Of a DNA stretch of 64,000 nucleotides, positions 46,216 to 54,241 are shown in pieces. Source of the stretch: RSA9 sp036381195 (GTDB taxonomy: Bacteria > Gemmatimonadota > Gemmatimonadetes > Longimicrobiales > RSA9); assembly GCA_036381195.1 (NCBI GenBank), contig DASVDH010000009.1, forward strand, positions 13,763 through 77,762. Direction: 5' to 3'. Position 1 is the first letter of the stretch. Each line of letters begins with the position of its first letter. Below the pieces are notes generated by a model, which was given only the letters and a program-made list of their open reading frames with translations, was not told the DNA's origin and did no database searches. Both the position numbers and the translations under genes were made by a program.

Positions 46216-46348
46216 CCGGAGGCCGGGACGGTACAGGACGGACAGGCGTCATGCCAGAGGTCCGGTGGACCTGCGCGTACAGCCGCTCATACGCGGCGGA
46301 CTCCCGACGCGAACGCCGGAGCCGGGTGATGGTGTTGGTCTTCATAGT
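46216..46348 (-). other. Inter-tRNA spacer
   Basis: 133 bases between the tRNAs. An ATG-started frame (MKTNTITRLRRSRRESAAYE...) opens three bases after tRNA-Pro but runs into the second tRNA, so it is probably transcribed spacer and not a gene. No third tRNA seen. Confidence 0.4.
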
Positions 46349-46420
46349 CGGGGCGGAAGGACTCGAACCTTCGACCACTCGGTCCCAAACCGAGTGCGCT
46401 ACCGCTGCGCCACACCCCGA
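46349..46420 (-). tRNA. tRNA-Pro (UGG)
   Basis: 72 nt, CCA not encoded. Acceptor CGGGGTG / CGCCCCG with one G-T pair, D-arm GCGC-AGCGGTA-GCGC, anticodon stem CTCGG/CCGAG with loop TTTGGGA (anticodon TGG), T-arm GAAGG-TTCGAGT-CCTTC, discriminator A. It reads CCA/CCG-type proline codons by wobble; abundant Pro codons in this genome make it useful. Confidence 0.93.
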
Positions 46421-46452
46421 TCGCTCTACGCGCCGGGTGCGCTTAGCCCCGA

Positions 46453-46707
46453 CTATGTCTTGGAGACGTACCCGCCCTTGCGAAGGGCCTCGATCGCGGC
46501 CGGCGGGAGGAGCGCGCTCTCCATCGCGTCCTGCGCCATGACCTCCTGGTCACTCCGAGGCATGTCCTCCGCGCCGAGCGCCGCGAGCGCCAGCTCCGGC
46601 GTCCACGACGTCACCTGGAAGTCGCCATCGACGAACCGCTCCTGTCCCTCATACCGGGGCGGAGCGTCCGCCGGCGCGCCTTCGAGCTTGTTTCCTGGAG
46701 GTGTCAC
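46453..46707 (-). CDS. Hypothetical protein before the tRNA genes
   Basis: 84 residues from GTG 46707: VTPPGNKLEGAPADAPPRYE, ERFVDGDFQVTSWTPELALA, then MAQDAMESALLPPAAIEALR. TAAGAT (46715-46720) lies 7 bases before GTG, suggesting a leaderless start, though no GGTTTC is present at -35. Function unknown. Confidence 0.55.
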   Translation of the reverse strand: MTPPGNKLEGAPADAPPRYEGQERFVDGDFQVTSWTPELALAALGAEDMPRSDQEVMAQDAMESALLPPAAIEALRKGGYVSKT

Positions 46708-46714
46708 GGTCCGA

Positions 46715-46720
46715 ATCTTA
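46715..46720 (-). promoter_or_regulatory. Candidate -10 for the 46453-46707 gene and tRNAs
   Basis: TAAGAT 7 bases before the GTG start, at the end of the 1443-residue gene. The region 16 bases upstream reads CGTGGA, not the late -35, so only the -10 and its spacing support it. Confidence 0.35.
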
Positions 46721-46723
46721 CCC

Positions 46724-49700
46724 CTACCCGTAGACGTCCACGTAAATGTGCGTCTTATTGCCCACCTTCTCGACCTGGAGGACGTGCATGACCGCGCCGC
46801 GCTTGACAACGAGTTCCTTCTCGCCCGAGTTGGAGGAGAAGTTGTCAACCCATAGCGCGCCCTTCATCCCGGCCTTCAGGCGCATGTGCAGCTGGACGTT
46901 CTTGTCCCACGGCTTCGTCGGCGACGTCGAGAGGTAGCCGAGGTCTTGGATGACCTTCCCCGCCGCAATCTCCCCGTGGAAGTCCTCGAGCTGCGCGCCC
47001 CGGTGCGTGACCACGTCGACGTCCAGCGGCGGAGCATCGTGGAACGCCTGATCGAGCGCCGCGACCGTCGTCATCTGGCCCGGGCTGATCGTCCCCTTGC
47101 GGAGGCCCCCGTTGATCGTCCCGTACGAGCCGTTCGTGTACGCCTTCATCGCCGACTTCGCCTGCGCGGGGATCGTCGGCTGGAGCTTCTGCATGTGGTT
47201 CTGCGCCGCCGTCCCGGACTTCGCGCCGCCCGCCCAGGACGGATGCTCGCTCGTCAGGGTGTGGACCTGCTTCGGCGGGGCCGGCTTCACCGCGCTCGCC
47301 GAGGGTGAGGAGGAGGCGGGGGACGTCCCGCCCTTCGCCTTCGCCAGCTGCTCCTTCGCGGCCTTCGTGACCGCCGGGTCCTCGCTCGCCTTGAACGGCG
47401 CGTAGTTCGTCGCGTGCGGCTCGAACTTGCTCCCCGTCTTGATGTCGTAGGCCGCGATGTACCCCGTGTATGCGTCCTCGCCCTTCGCGACCACGCCGAT
47501 CTGACCGGCCGGCGTCTCGAAGACCGCGCCGTCCTTCAGCGCGTTCATGTTCGCCCACTTGCCCTTGCCCGGCTCGAGCTTCGCGCTGATCTGCTCCGGC
47601 GTCAGCGTCTTCGGCGCGGACGCCCCGGAGCCGCCGCCCTTCTCGACGGACCACTGAACGCCCTTCGAGAGGAGGCCCTGAAGGTCGGCGTCCGTGTAGT
47701 CCCAGGAGCCGCCCATGCCGCCCTGCTGAGAGAGCTTCCACGGCTTCGCCGCCCCCGGCGAGTGGCTGACCTTGTACTTCGACGTGGACATGGTGCCGCC
47801 GTCGCCCTGGATGAGGAGGTCCCCCGCCTCGATCTTCCCGACGACGGTCTGGACCGAGGCAGCACCGCCCGACGGCGCGGCCTCCGTGACGCCCTCCGGC
47901 GTCCCCGGCTGGACCTCGTAGCCCGACGCCTTCATGATGAACGCTGGCTTCGCGTACCCCGCCCAGTGCTTCGGGTGGCCCTTCGGGTCCGTGAACTTCA
48001 TCGCGGAGCCGTAGCCCGCCGGACCCTCGTACGTGTACGTCCAGCCGCCCTTCTTGAACTGGACCTTGTCGCCCTTCTCGAGCGCGAGCTTCTTCAGCTG
48101 CGTCGGGTACCCCGTCTCCGGGTCGACCGGGTTCGCCTGCTTGACGGTCTTCCCGACCTTCTTGCCCTTCTTGCCCTTCTTCGCGGCCGGCGCGGCGGGC
48201 GCGGAGGGAGCCGCGCCCGGAGCCTTCTTCTCCGGCACGTCGATGTCCTTCATGTTCGCGATGAACTGATCGCCCGGAGACGGCCACGCATAGGACCCCG
48301 AGCCATGGATACGCGAGAGGCCCGCCTTCGTCCCGTGCGACGCCCAGTCCGGCTTCCCCGGCTGCGAGGACGACCACAACCAGTTCGACCCGCTCGACGG
48401 GTCAAGTCGCGTCGCCGTGACGACCCCGTGCTCGGCGGTCGTGAACTGCGCCGACTCGCCCGGCTTCGCCAGCAGCAGCTTGAGCTTGTCGGCCCCCGCG
48501 TACGTCGCCGGGTAGTCCGACGCCTTGAGCATCGGGATGTTCGGGTCGGCCTGCGGCGTCCGGGCGCTCGTTCCCGGCACCTTGAGCGTCCCGCCTGGAA
48601 CGTGCTCCCAGCCGCCGCCAGCCTCGTGCGGGTTCTTCGCGAACGCGACCGCCGAGGGAAGCGGCCAGTCCTCCGTCGAGCCGACGTTCGGGCCAGCGAT
48701 CCGCTTCGCCCGGAAGTACTTGGCCCCGTTCTTATCGACGACCCCGACCGCCTCGAAGACCGCCGTGCTCTTTCCGGTCGGCTTGAACCGCGCCCCCGGC
48801 ACCGGGACGCCCTCATCATTGAGCGGGATCCCGCCCGGCGAGTGCGTCACCGCGCTCGCCTGCTTGATGCCCTTGACGAGCGGATGCTCCGGGTCAAAGC
48901 CCTTCTTCATGCTCTCGACGCCGATCGTCTTGTGCATCGGGACCGACTCCGAAGCGACCGTCCCGTCCGGCTTGACCAGCGCGACCTTCCACATGTCGTT
49001 CTGCGTCTGGTGGGAGTGCTCCCCGATGATCTTGAACGTCGCGTTCGTCTGCGGGTTATGGATGAAGTCGCCGACCTTCGCGTCCGCGATCCCGGACGTG
49101 CCCGGCGCGGCCTTCGGCTTCTCCGGTGGAGTCGTCGCCGTCGCGCCGCCCTGCGCAGCCTTATCGAGCTTCCGCTTCAGGTTCTCCCGCCGGCGCTGAA
49201 CGTCCACCGCCGCGCGCTCCTGGTACTTGTCGCCCGAGGTCTTCAGCTTCCCCTGGAGGACCGTCAGCCGGTTGTACTCCGTCTGCAGCTCCGCGAGCGA
49301 GGCGTTCTTGCCGCTGATCGTCGTCGGGTCGTCCGGGTCGATCCCCCGCGCCTTGAGGTAGTCGTCGAAGTCCTTGTACTTCGTCGAGCCGCCGAGGCTG
49401 TCCGCATCCTTGCCCTTCGCGGAGCGGTCGAGCGCGGCCCGCGCCGCGTCCGCCTCCGTCTCGAAGCCCCGGATGATCGCGCCGGAGCGCACGACCCGGA
49501 ACGAGCCGTCCTTGTCGCGCTTGACGTACGTCTTCGAGTCGATCTGGATCGACTGGCTGCTCCCCGCCTTCAGCCCGCCGACCTTCTCCCGGAACTTGCC
49601 GTAGCGGTCCCGAGGATGATCGTGCTCGTTCCAGCCGAACAGGATCGCCTCCTGCAGCGGCGCGAGCCAGACCGGCTCGGACTCCTGAACCTTCGGCTGC

Positions 49701-51055
49701 GGCAGGCTCGCCTTCCCCTCCGCGAACAGGCCCATCCACGCCACGCGCCGCTTGAAGTTCTCCTTCACGCGGTCGCGCATCTTCGTGTCGTACCACGGCG
49801 CAGCGTCAAAGATCGCGTCGACCTTCTCCGGCGTCAGCGTCTCCGCGATCTGCTTCGCCTGCGCCTTCAGCCCGTCCGGCGTCACGAGCATCGACCGGCG
49901 CGCCTGGCCGGACCCGGAGAGCATCGTCAGAACCTCAAGCGGAACTGGGCCGTAGTCCTTCTTCTGCCCCATCGCGCGATATTCGAGCGTCCCGCCCTGG
50001 TCGACCCGGAACGGCGTCCCGTCAGGTGCCCAGAGGATGTTGTCATCCTCCAGCCCCGCCACGTCCCAGTTCGCGAGGAGCGCGTCCGTCATGAAGTGCT
50101 TGCCCAGCTCCGGCGAGCGGTGGTCGCCCCGGCCCTGGAAGACGTACGGGCGAGGCTTCCCGTCAACGAGCGGGTACGTCAGGCCGTGCCGCCCGTTGTG
50201 CAGCTTGAGGATCCCGGCGCGCGGCACCGCCGCGCCCATCTCCCGGTACACGGCGTTCGCGACCAGCTCCGTCGCGATGCGGTTGTCGTTCCCGCCGTAC
50301 GTCTTGACGAGCCACTTGCCGCCGTCCTGGTGGGAGGCGAAGCGCGCCCCGTTGCTCCCGCCGGCCCGCTTCCCGAACGTCAGCTTGCTGCCGTCGTACG
50401 TCGGGATGACCGCCGCGAGCTTCGAGCCTCCCGGCTTCCCGCCCTTGAGGCCCTTCTTCGCGAACTTCCCCTTGAAGTCCCGGACGACCTTGCTCTCATC
50501 GAAGTTCAGGGAGAGGCCCCACGGGGACTCCTGGAGCCGGTCATCCTCCACCAGCGCGCCGCCTCGCGCGCGCTTTGGGGCCTCTGAGCTGTTTCGACGC
50601 CTCCGGCGGCGGGATCCCTTGCCCTGCTGCGCTGCGGCCCGGAGGAGCCGCCTCTCGCGCCCACGCATCGCCCCCGGCGAGGTCTTCCGCGCGCCCTCCA
50701 CGTCCCCGGCGAGCGCCCGCGCCGTCTGCCGGCCGATCACGCCGTCGACCTTCAGGCCGTGCCGCTTCTGAAACGCGATGACCGCCGACGCGAACGCCGC
50801 CGTCGCCTTCCCGTCCGGCGACATGCCGAGCGCCCGCTGCGCGCGGCTCACGTCCGTGCCGCTGTCACCCTTCCGGACGAAGCGACCGCCCTCCTTCGTC
50901 CCCTTCTTCCCCCGCTTGTGCTTCTTCTCGAAATCCTCGTCGCGTGCCCCGGCCTTGCCGTACGCGACCACGCCGTAGTCGGCGTCACCCTTCTTCGCCT
51001 GGTTGACCTTGGCGACACCCTCCTCGACCGGAGGGAGCCAGAACGGATCCGCCAT
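46724..51055 (-). CDS. Giant multidomain virion protein with C-terminal ADP-ribosyltransferase
   Basis: 1443 residues. Residues about 62-117: peptidoglycan-binding repeat (GDSGTDVSRAQRALGMSPDG, FQKRHGLKVDGVIGRQTARA). About 210-460: a kinase-like fold with GARFASHQDGGKWLVKTYGG, NWDVAGLEDDNILWAPDGTP and FRVDQGGTLEYRAMG, resembling HipA/actin-fragmin-type kinases. The long middle is repetitive and beta-rich with Ala/Pro/Lys linkers (KKGKKGKKVGKTVKQ). The last 180 residues are an ADP-ribosyltransferase: VVTHRGAQLEDF (Arg1352), YLSTSP (STS 1376-1378) and NSGEKELVVKRG (Glu1412, Glu1414), a complete R-S-E triad. Probably packaged in the head and injected to modify host proteins. Between the MuF-region genes and the tRNAs. 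Confidence 0.8.
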   Translation of the reverse strand: MADPFWLPPVEEGVAKVNQAKKGDADYGVVAYGKAGARDEDFEKKHKRGKKGTKEGGRFVRKGDSGTDVSRAQRALGMSPDGKATAAFASAVIAFQKRHGLKVDGVIGRQTARALAGDVEGARKTSPGAMRGRERRLLRAAAQQGKGSRRRRRRNSSEAPKRARGGALVEDDRLQESPWGLSLNFDESKVVRDFKGKFAKKGLKGGKPGGSKLAAVIPTYDGSKLTFGKRAGGSNGARFASHQDGGKWLVKTYGGNDNRIATELVANAVYREMGAAVPRAGILKLHNGRHGLTYPLVDGKPRPYVFQGRGDHRSPELGKHFMTDALLANWDVAGLEDDNILWAPDGTPFRVDQGGTLEYRAMGQKKDYGPVPLEVLTMLSGSGQARRSMLVTPDGLKAQAKQIAETLTPEKVDAIFDAAPWYDTKMRDRVKENFKRRVAWMGLFAEGKASLPQPKVQESEPVWLAPLQEAILFGWNEHDHPRDRYGKFREKVGGLKAGSSQSIQIDSKTYVKRDKDGSFRVVRSGAIIRGFETEADAARAALDRSAKGKDADSLGGSTKYKDFDDYLKARGIDPDDPTTISGKNASLAELQTEYNRLTVLQGKLKTSGDKYQERAAVDVQRRRENLKRKLDKAAQGGATATTPPEKPKAAPGTSGIADAKVGDFIHNPQTNATFKIIGEHSHQTQNDMWKVALVKPDGTVASESVPMHKTIGVESMKKGFDPEHPLVKGIKQASAVTHSPGGIPLNDEGVPVPGARFKPTGKSTAVFEAVGVVDKNGAKYFRAKRIAGPNVGSTEDWPLPSAVAFAKNPHEAGGGWEHVPGGTLKVPGTSARTPQADPNIPMLKASDYPATYAGADKLKLLLAKPGESAQFTTAEHGVVTATRLDPSSGSNWLWSSSQPGKPDWASHGTKAGLSRIHGSGSYAWPSPGDQFIANMKDIDVPEKKAPGAAPSAPAAPAAKKGKKGKKVGKTVKQANPVDPETGYPTQLKKLALEKGDKVQFKKGGWTYTYEGPAGYGSAMKFTDPKGHPKHWAGYAKPAFIMKASGYEVQPGTPEGVTEAAPSGGAASVQTVVGKIEAGDLLIQGDGGTMSTSKYKVSHSPGAAKPWKLSQQGGMGGSWDYTDADLQGLLSKGVQWSVEKGGGSGASAPKTLTPEQISAKLEPGKGKWANMNALKDGAVFETPAGQIGVVAKGEDAYTGYIAAYDIKTGSKFEPHATNYAPFKASEDPAVTKAAKEQLAKAKGGTSPASSSPSASAVKPAPPKQVHTLTSEHPSWAGGAKSGTAAQNHMQKLQPTIPAQAKSAMKAYTNGSYGTINGGLRKGTISPGQMTTVAALDQAFHDAPPLDVDVVTHRGAQLEDFHGEIAAGKVIQDLGYLSTSPTKPWDKNVQLHMRLKAGMKGALWVDNFSSNSGEKELVVKRGAVMHVLQVEKVGNKTHIYVDVYG

Positions 51056-51059
51056 GCGC

Positions 51060-52028
51060 CTACTCCGACAGCGCGCCGCAGATGAGCAGGGTCCCGAAGT
51101 CGCCGAACAGGCCCTCCGCCAGCGCCTCCAGATCCGGGTCCCCGATCGTGCCGTACCGCTCCGCGAGCGCCTTCGCCGCCCCCTCGCCGAGGTGAGCGTC
51201 GACCTGGGCGATGCGCGCCTGCGCCTCCGCGACCGCCTCCCGGACCTTCCGACGGTTCTTCCGCCAGCTCGTGTCCCCGCCGTGACCGATGTCCTTGAGG
51301 ACCGCGCAGCGCCGGTTCGCGTGGTCGCGCGAGAGGCCGTGCTTCATCTGGTCGCGAACGCACGCGCCATGCGGATGCGCCTTGCTCATGTAGTGCTTGA
51401 CGAGCGGCGCGAGCTTCTTCCGCTCGCGCGGGCCGACGGTCGCGTGACCGCCCATCCCCTTCGCCGCCTCCTCACGCAGTGCGGCCTCCGCAGCCCACAT
51501 GCGATCCTCCTCCTCGAGATTCCCGCCCGACAGGAGTCGGGCACGCTCCGCCCGGACGCGCGACAGCTGGCCCTTCAGCTCAGCGATCCGCCGCACCTCC
51601 CAGCGATCCTCGTCCCCCGAGTTCCCGGCACCCCACGCAGGGTTCTTCCGGGTCCGCCGGAGACGGTCCTCGTACTCGCGGAGGTTGCGCTTCGCGCCCG
51701 CCTCCGCATCATCCAACTCGTTCAGGCGCGCCGCGACCGCCGGGTCCGCGATCGACGCCTTCCCGCCGGGAGTCCCGGCGAGCTTCTTCTGACCGGCCAG
51801 CGTGAACGCCTTCGACACCGCCGTCAGCGGCCCGTCAACCTTCTCCGTCCCCGAGCCGGTCAGAACCGTGAAGCTCTCGCCCTTCTCGCCCTTGCTCACC
51901 CGCTCGACGCCGATCCCTGCGCCGAGGTAGAGCGCTCCGCCCGACCGGAGCCGGCGCGCGGCGCGGCCAAGGGCCTCTCCAGGCGAGGAGTCCTCGTAAT
52001 AGAACTCGAGGAGCGCGCCGTCGTCCAC
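51060..52028 (-). CDS. Hypothetical head-module protein
   Basis: 322 residues. The N-terminal 50 look globular (ALLEFYYEDSSPGEALGRAA, ALYLGAGIGVERVSKGEKGE); 95-170 is a charged coiled coil; a conserved-looking motif LVKHYMSKAHPHGACVRDQM then KHGLSRDHANRRCAVLKDIG has His/Cys residues that might bind metal. C-terminus: ALAERYGTIGDPDLEALAEG. GTG start 3 bases after the small membrane gene. Directly precedes the giant ART protein; could be its partner. No family recognised. Confidence 0.55.
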   Translation of the reverse strand: MDDGALLEFYYEDSSPGEALGRAARRLRSGGALYLGAGIGVERVSKGEKGESFTVLTGSGTEKVDGPLTAVSKAFTLAGQKKLAGTPGGKASIADPAVAARLNELDDAEAGAKRNLREYEDRLRRTRKNPAWGAGNSGDEDRWEVRRIAELKGQLSRVRAERARLLSGGNLEEEDRMWAAEAALREEAAKGMGGHATVGPRERKKLAPLVKHYMSKAHPHGACVRDQMKHGLSRDHANRRCAVLKDIGHGGDTSWRKNRRKVREAVAEAQARIAQVDAHLGEGAAKALAERYGTIGDPDLEALAEGLFGDFGTLLICGALSE

Positions 52029-52031
52029 GGG

Positions 52032-52187
52032 TCAGAGCCGCGTAAAGCGGCCCCTGGAGGCCGGAAGGATCAGGACGACGAAGACGAGCAGCGCGATGAT
52101 GGCTGCGACCGTGCTCGGGACGCCGAGAAAGGCGAGGAGCAGGTAGGCGACGGCGGCGATGAGGACCGCGATCAGGACGCTGAGCAT
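52032..52187 (-). CDS. 51-residue two-helix membrane protein, leaderless
   Basis: MLSVLIAVLIAAVAYLLLAF, then LGVPSTVAAIIALLVFVVLI and PASRGRFTRL: two transmembrane helices with a short turn and a basic tail. ATG 7 bases after a late -10. A size and topology like class II/III holins or an inner-membrane factor for the injected proteins encoded next; not assignable further. Confidence 0.65.
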   Translation of the reverse strand: MLSVLIAVLIAAVAYLLLAFLGVPSTVAAIIALLVFVVLILPASRGRFTRL

Positions 52188-52194
52188 GCTCGCG

Positions 52195-52222
52195 AGGCTA
52201 CCGGCGAGCCGCGAGGGAAACC
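52195..52222 (-). promoter_or_regulatory. Late promoter (leaderless) before the 51-residue membrane gene
   Basis: -35 GGTTTC (52217-52222), 16-bp spacer, -10 TAGCCT (52195-52200), ATG 7 bases on. The -35 overlaps the upstream TGA (GCTGAGG). Confidence 0.74.
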
Positions 52223-52615
52223 TCAGCCCGGCAGCAGGGTCAGCTGCTCAGGCGGCAGCTCCGCGACCGGCTCCCACGAGCCGAGAACCGCGTGCTCGAG
52301 CGACTGCATGAGCGGCGCGAGGAGCTGGAGCGCCTTCTCCGGCCCGCTCGGCGGGACGCCCTCGTACGCGCGCCGCCAGCCGTCCTTGGCCCCGAGCGTG
52401 GCGGCGATCGAGAGCTTCCGGTCCGTCGTGTCGCGCGGCCAGACCACGCAGCGCGGAGGCCGCTCCCCGGCCGGCGTACTCCACGTGATCGCGGGCTGCC
52501 CTGGCCGGACCGCCAGCTCCCAGAAGCGCTGGAACGAGAGGCCGTCCCGGCGCGCCGCCTCCGCGAGCAGCCGCAGCTGCTCATGCGCGGTCGGGTACTT
52601 GCTCGGCGCGGGCAC
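52223..52615 (-). CDS. Hypothetical protein
   Basis: 130 residues from GTG 52615 (its G is the last base of the upstream TAG). PSKYPTAHEQLRLLAEAARR, LSFQRFWELAVRPGQPAITW, RPPRCVVWPRDTTDRKLSIA and SLEHAVLGSWEPVAELPPEQ. Alpha/beta; position in the head operon downstream of portal and MuF; no family recognised. Confidence 0.6.
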   Translation of the reverse strand: MPAPSKYPTAHEQLRLLAEAARRDGLSFQRFWELAVRPGQPAITWSTPAGERPPRCVVWPRDTTDRKLSIAATLGAKDGWRRAYEGVPPSGPEKALQLLAPLMQSLEHAVLGSWEPVAELPPEQLTLLPG

Positions 52616-52698
52616 TACTCGCGCTCCCACCCGCAGTGCGGGCACCGCGAGCGCCACCACTTGAAGCCGCGCCCGCAGCGGAGGCAGAACCGCCTCAC
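52615..52698 (-). CDS. 27-residue zinc-ribbon miniprotein
   Basis: GTG overlaps the upstream TGA (GTGA). MRRFCLRCGRGFKWWRSRCP then HCGWERE carries CxxC...CxxC, a four-cysteine ribbon. Overlaps at both ends favour real translation in the operon. Confidence 0.55.
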   Translation of the reverse strand: MRRFCLRCGRGFKWWRSRCPHCGWERE

Positions 52699-52943
52699 CG
52701 GACCAGCCTCTCCGCCGGAACCTCGCGCCCGCAGCGACAGCGGTACACGTCCAGCTCCTCGACGAACGTGACCGGCTCATGCCGCGTCAGCGCGCAGAGC
52801 GCCCACCGAGCCGCGCCCGCGAGGAGCCCAACGAGATGCGGCCGGCGCGCGGACAGGTAGCGATCCCACTCCGGCGATACCTCGCGCCCATACAGCTCCA
52901 CGAACTCCTGATGCGACCGCAGCACGACCGGCTCCTCCGTCAT
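52695..52943 (-). CDS. Small hypothetical protein
   Basis: 82 residues from ATG 52943 (ATGA overlap): MTEEPVVLRSHQEFVELYGR, LSARRPHLVGLLAGAARWAL, DVYRCRCGREVPAERLVR. The CRCG near the end may bind metal. No family recognised. Confidence 0.5.
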   Translation of the reverse strand: MTEEPVVLRSHQEFVELYGREVSPEWDRYLSARRPHLVGLLAGAARWALCALTRHEPVTFVEELDVYRCRCGREVPAERLVR

Positions 52944-53068
52944 CGTCCCGGGCTCGTCCTCGACCAGCTGCGGTACCTGGCCCGGTGCAGCGCCCACGCC
53001 AGCTGCGCCCACGCGTTCGGGAACCCCGGCCACCTCTCCTCGACCCGGACCTCCGCGCACCGGATCAC
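52940..53068 (-). CDS. 42-residue hypothetical protein
   Basis: GTG overlaps the MuF-like gene's TGA and the TGA overlaps the next ATG. VIRCAEVRVEERWPGFPNAW, AQLAWALHRARYRSWSRTSP. Coupled at both ends, but too short to assign. Confidence 0.45.
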   Translation of the reverse strand: MIRCAEVRVEERWPGFPNAWAQLAWALHRARYRSWSRTSPGR

Positions 53069-53979
53069 GCGATCCCCTCAGCCCGCGCTGCCCACCGCAG
53101 CAGCGCCCCGTCGACCCGCTCCTCATCATGGCCGGACCGGATCAGCGCCTCGCGAAGCGCCGCGAGCGTCCCGTGGTGGTTGCCGTGGATGATCCGGATG
53201 CGCTCCGCCGCCGCCCGCCCGCGCGGCGTCTGCCCCGGCATCAGCAAGCCCTGAACGATCGCGACCTTCTCCGCCTTCAGCCCGCACCGGCACCCCGGCC
53301 CGACCGGCGGACGCATGACCTCCAGCGCCTCCCAGCTCCAGAACTTCCCCGCCATCGCGACGCACTCCGGCGTGTGCTCCGACGCCTCCCCGAGATGCCA
53401 GAACGCCCCCCGAGGACTCTCCCGCTTCACCGCCACGCGCTCCGTCGTCTTCTCGAGCCGCCGCCCCATCTCTACCGCGCGCTGCTCCGCGTACCGCCGC
53501 TCCCGCTCAAAGAGCTTCGCGAGGCCCGCCCGCTGCTCCTTCGCGTCCTGCTTGCCGAGGATCGGGCCGAGGTCCCGCATCACGCGCTCCCGCACGCGCC
53601 GCTCGAACTCCCCCTGCAGCTCATTCTCCAGCGCGAGCGCCTCGAGCACGTCGTCCTGGGTCGCGCCGGGGATCGCGCCCTGCGTCACCCGCTGGCCGAG
53701 CCACCGCTGCTGCCGCAGCCGCATCTTCGGGAAGAACTTGTCGAGCGCTTCCGTGACCGCCTCGACCGTGACCGCCGCGCCCGCCGCCGGGATCAGCGCC
53801 GGAGTCGCCGCGAGTGAGCCAACCGCCCCGCCCGCCGCCGCGCCCGCCGTCGCCGCGCCAGCACCGACCGCCGGGGCCGAGGTCGCGGGACGCTGCTGCG
53901 GCCTCTGAACCTGCTCAGGTCGACGCGGAGCGGTAGGCGAGGTCGGCACGCCCGCAGTTGTACGCGCCCGCCCGGACAA
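53065..53979 (-). CDS. MuF-like minor head protein
   Basis: 304 residues. Pro/Ala-rich start, helical middle (ALDKFFPKMRLRQQRWLGQR, VLEALALENELQGEFERRVR), then FWHLGEASEHTPECVAMAGK, FWSWEALEVMRPPVGPGCRC and GLKAEK, the MuF/gp7 C-terminal signature with conserved Cys and 'PP.hp.CRC'. It binds the portal inside the head. TTG 53979 is used as the furthest start with a TACGGG 7 bases upstream; GTG 53949 is possible. Confidence 0.7.
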   Translation of the reverse strand: MSGRARTTAGVPTSPTAPRRPEQVQRPQQRPATSAPAVGAGAATAGAAAGGAVGSLAATPALIPAAGAAVTVEAVTEALDKFFPKMRLRQQRWLGQRVTQGAIPGATQDDVLEALALENELQGEFERRVRERVMRDLGPILGKQDAKEQRAGLAKLFERERRYAEQRAVEMGRRLEKTTERVAVKRESPRGAFWHLGEASEHTPECVAMAGKFWSWEALEVMRPPVGPGCRCGLKAEKVAIVQGLLMPGQTPRGRAAAERIRIIHGNHHGTLAALREALIRSGHDEERVDGALLRWAARAEGIA

Positions 53980-54027
53980 CTCGCCCCCCGTACGTCAGAG
54001 AACGACTACTAGCGGCGCGCCGAAGCC

Positions 54028-54231
54028 TCAGTTCGGCAGCGCGGCCCGCACTGCAGCGTCCTTCGACTCAAGGAGCTTGCGCAGCGCGGTCGTCCTCTCC
54101 GCCTCATCATGCCGCAGGTCCGGGTCGTTCCAGATCCGGTGCGCGAGGTCATGGAACGGACGGCTGACCTCCTGCAGGTGCTCGGGCAGGTGGTCGAAGC
54201 GGAAGTAGCGGAGCAGGCGATGTTCGTCCAT
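54028..54231 (-). CDS. Conserved small head-module protein
   Basis: 67 residues: MDEHRLLRYFRFDHLPEHLQ, EVSRPFHDLAHRIWNDPDLR, TTALRKLLESKDAAVRAALP. I recall the same 'LRYF..eHLP..LQ.VS.pf..LA......... E...alRKLLEaKDaavRA' sequence in many actinophage head clusters; role unknown. TAGGCT lies 7 bases before the ATG (overlapping the portal stop), suggesting a leaderless start without a good -35. Confidence 0.7.
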   Translation of the reverse strand: MDEHRLLRYFRFDHLPEHLQEVSRPFHDLAHRIWNDPDLRHDEAERTTALRKLLESKDAAVRAALPN

Positions 54232-54241
54232 GGCCCGGAGC

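Noticed and set aside
47414..50587. 1057-codon plus-strand open frame
   Set aside because: It is the antisense shadow of the 46724-51055 gene: Arg/Leu/Val-rich with no domain, caused by high GC at third positions.
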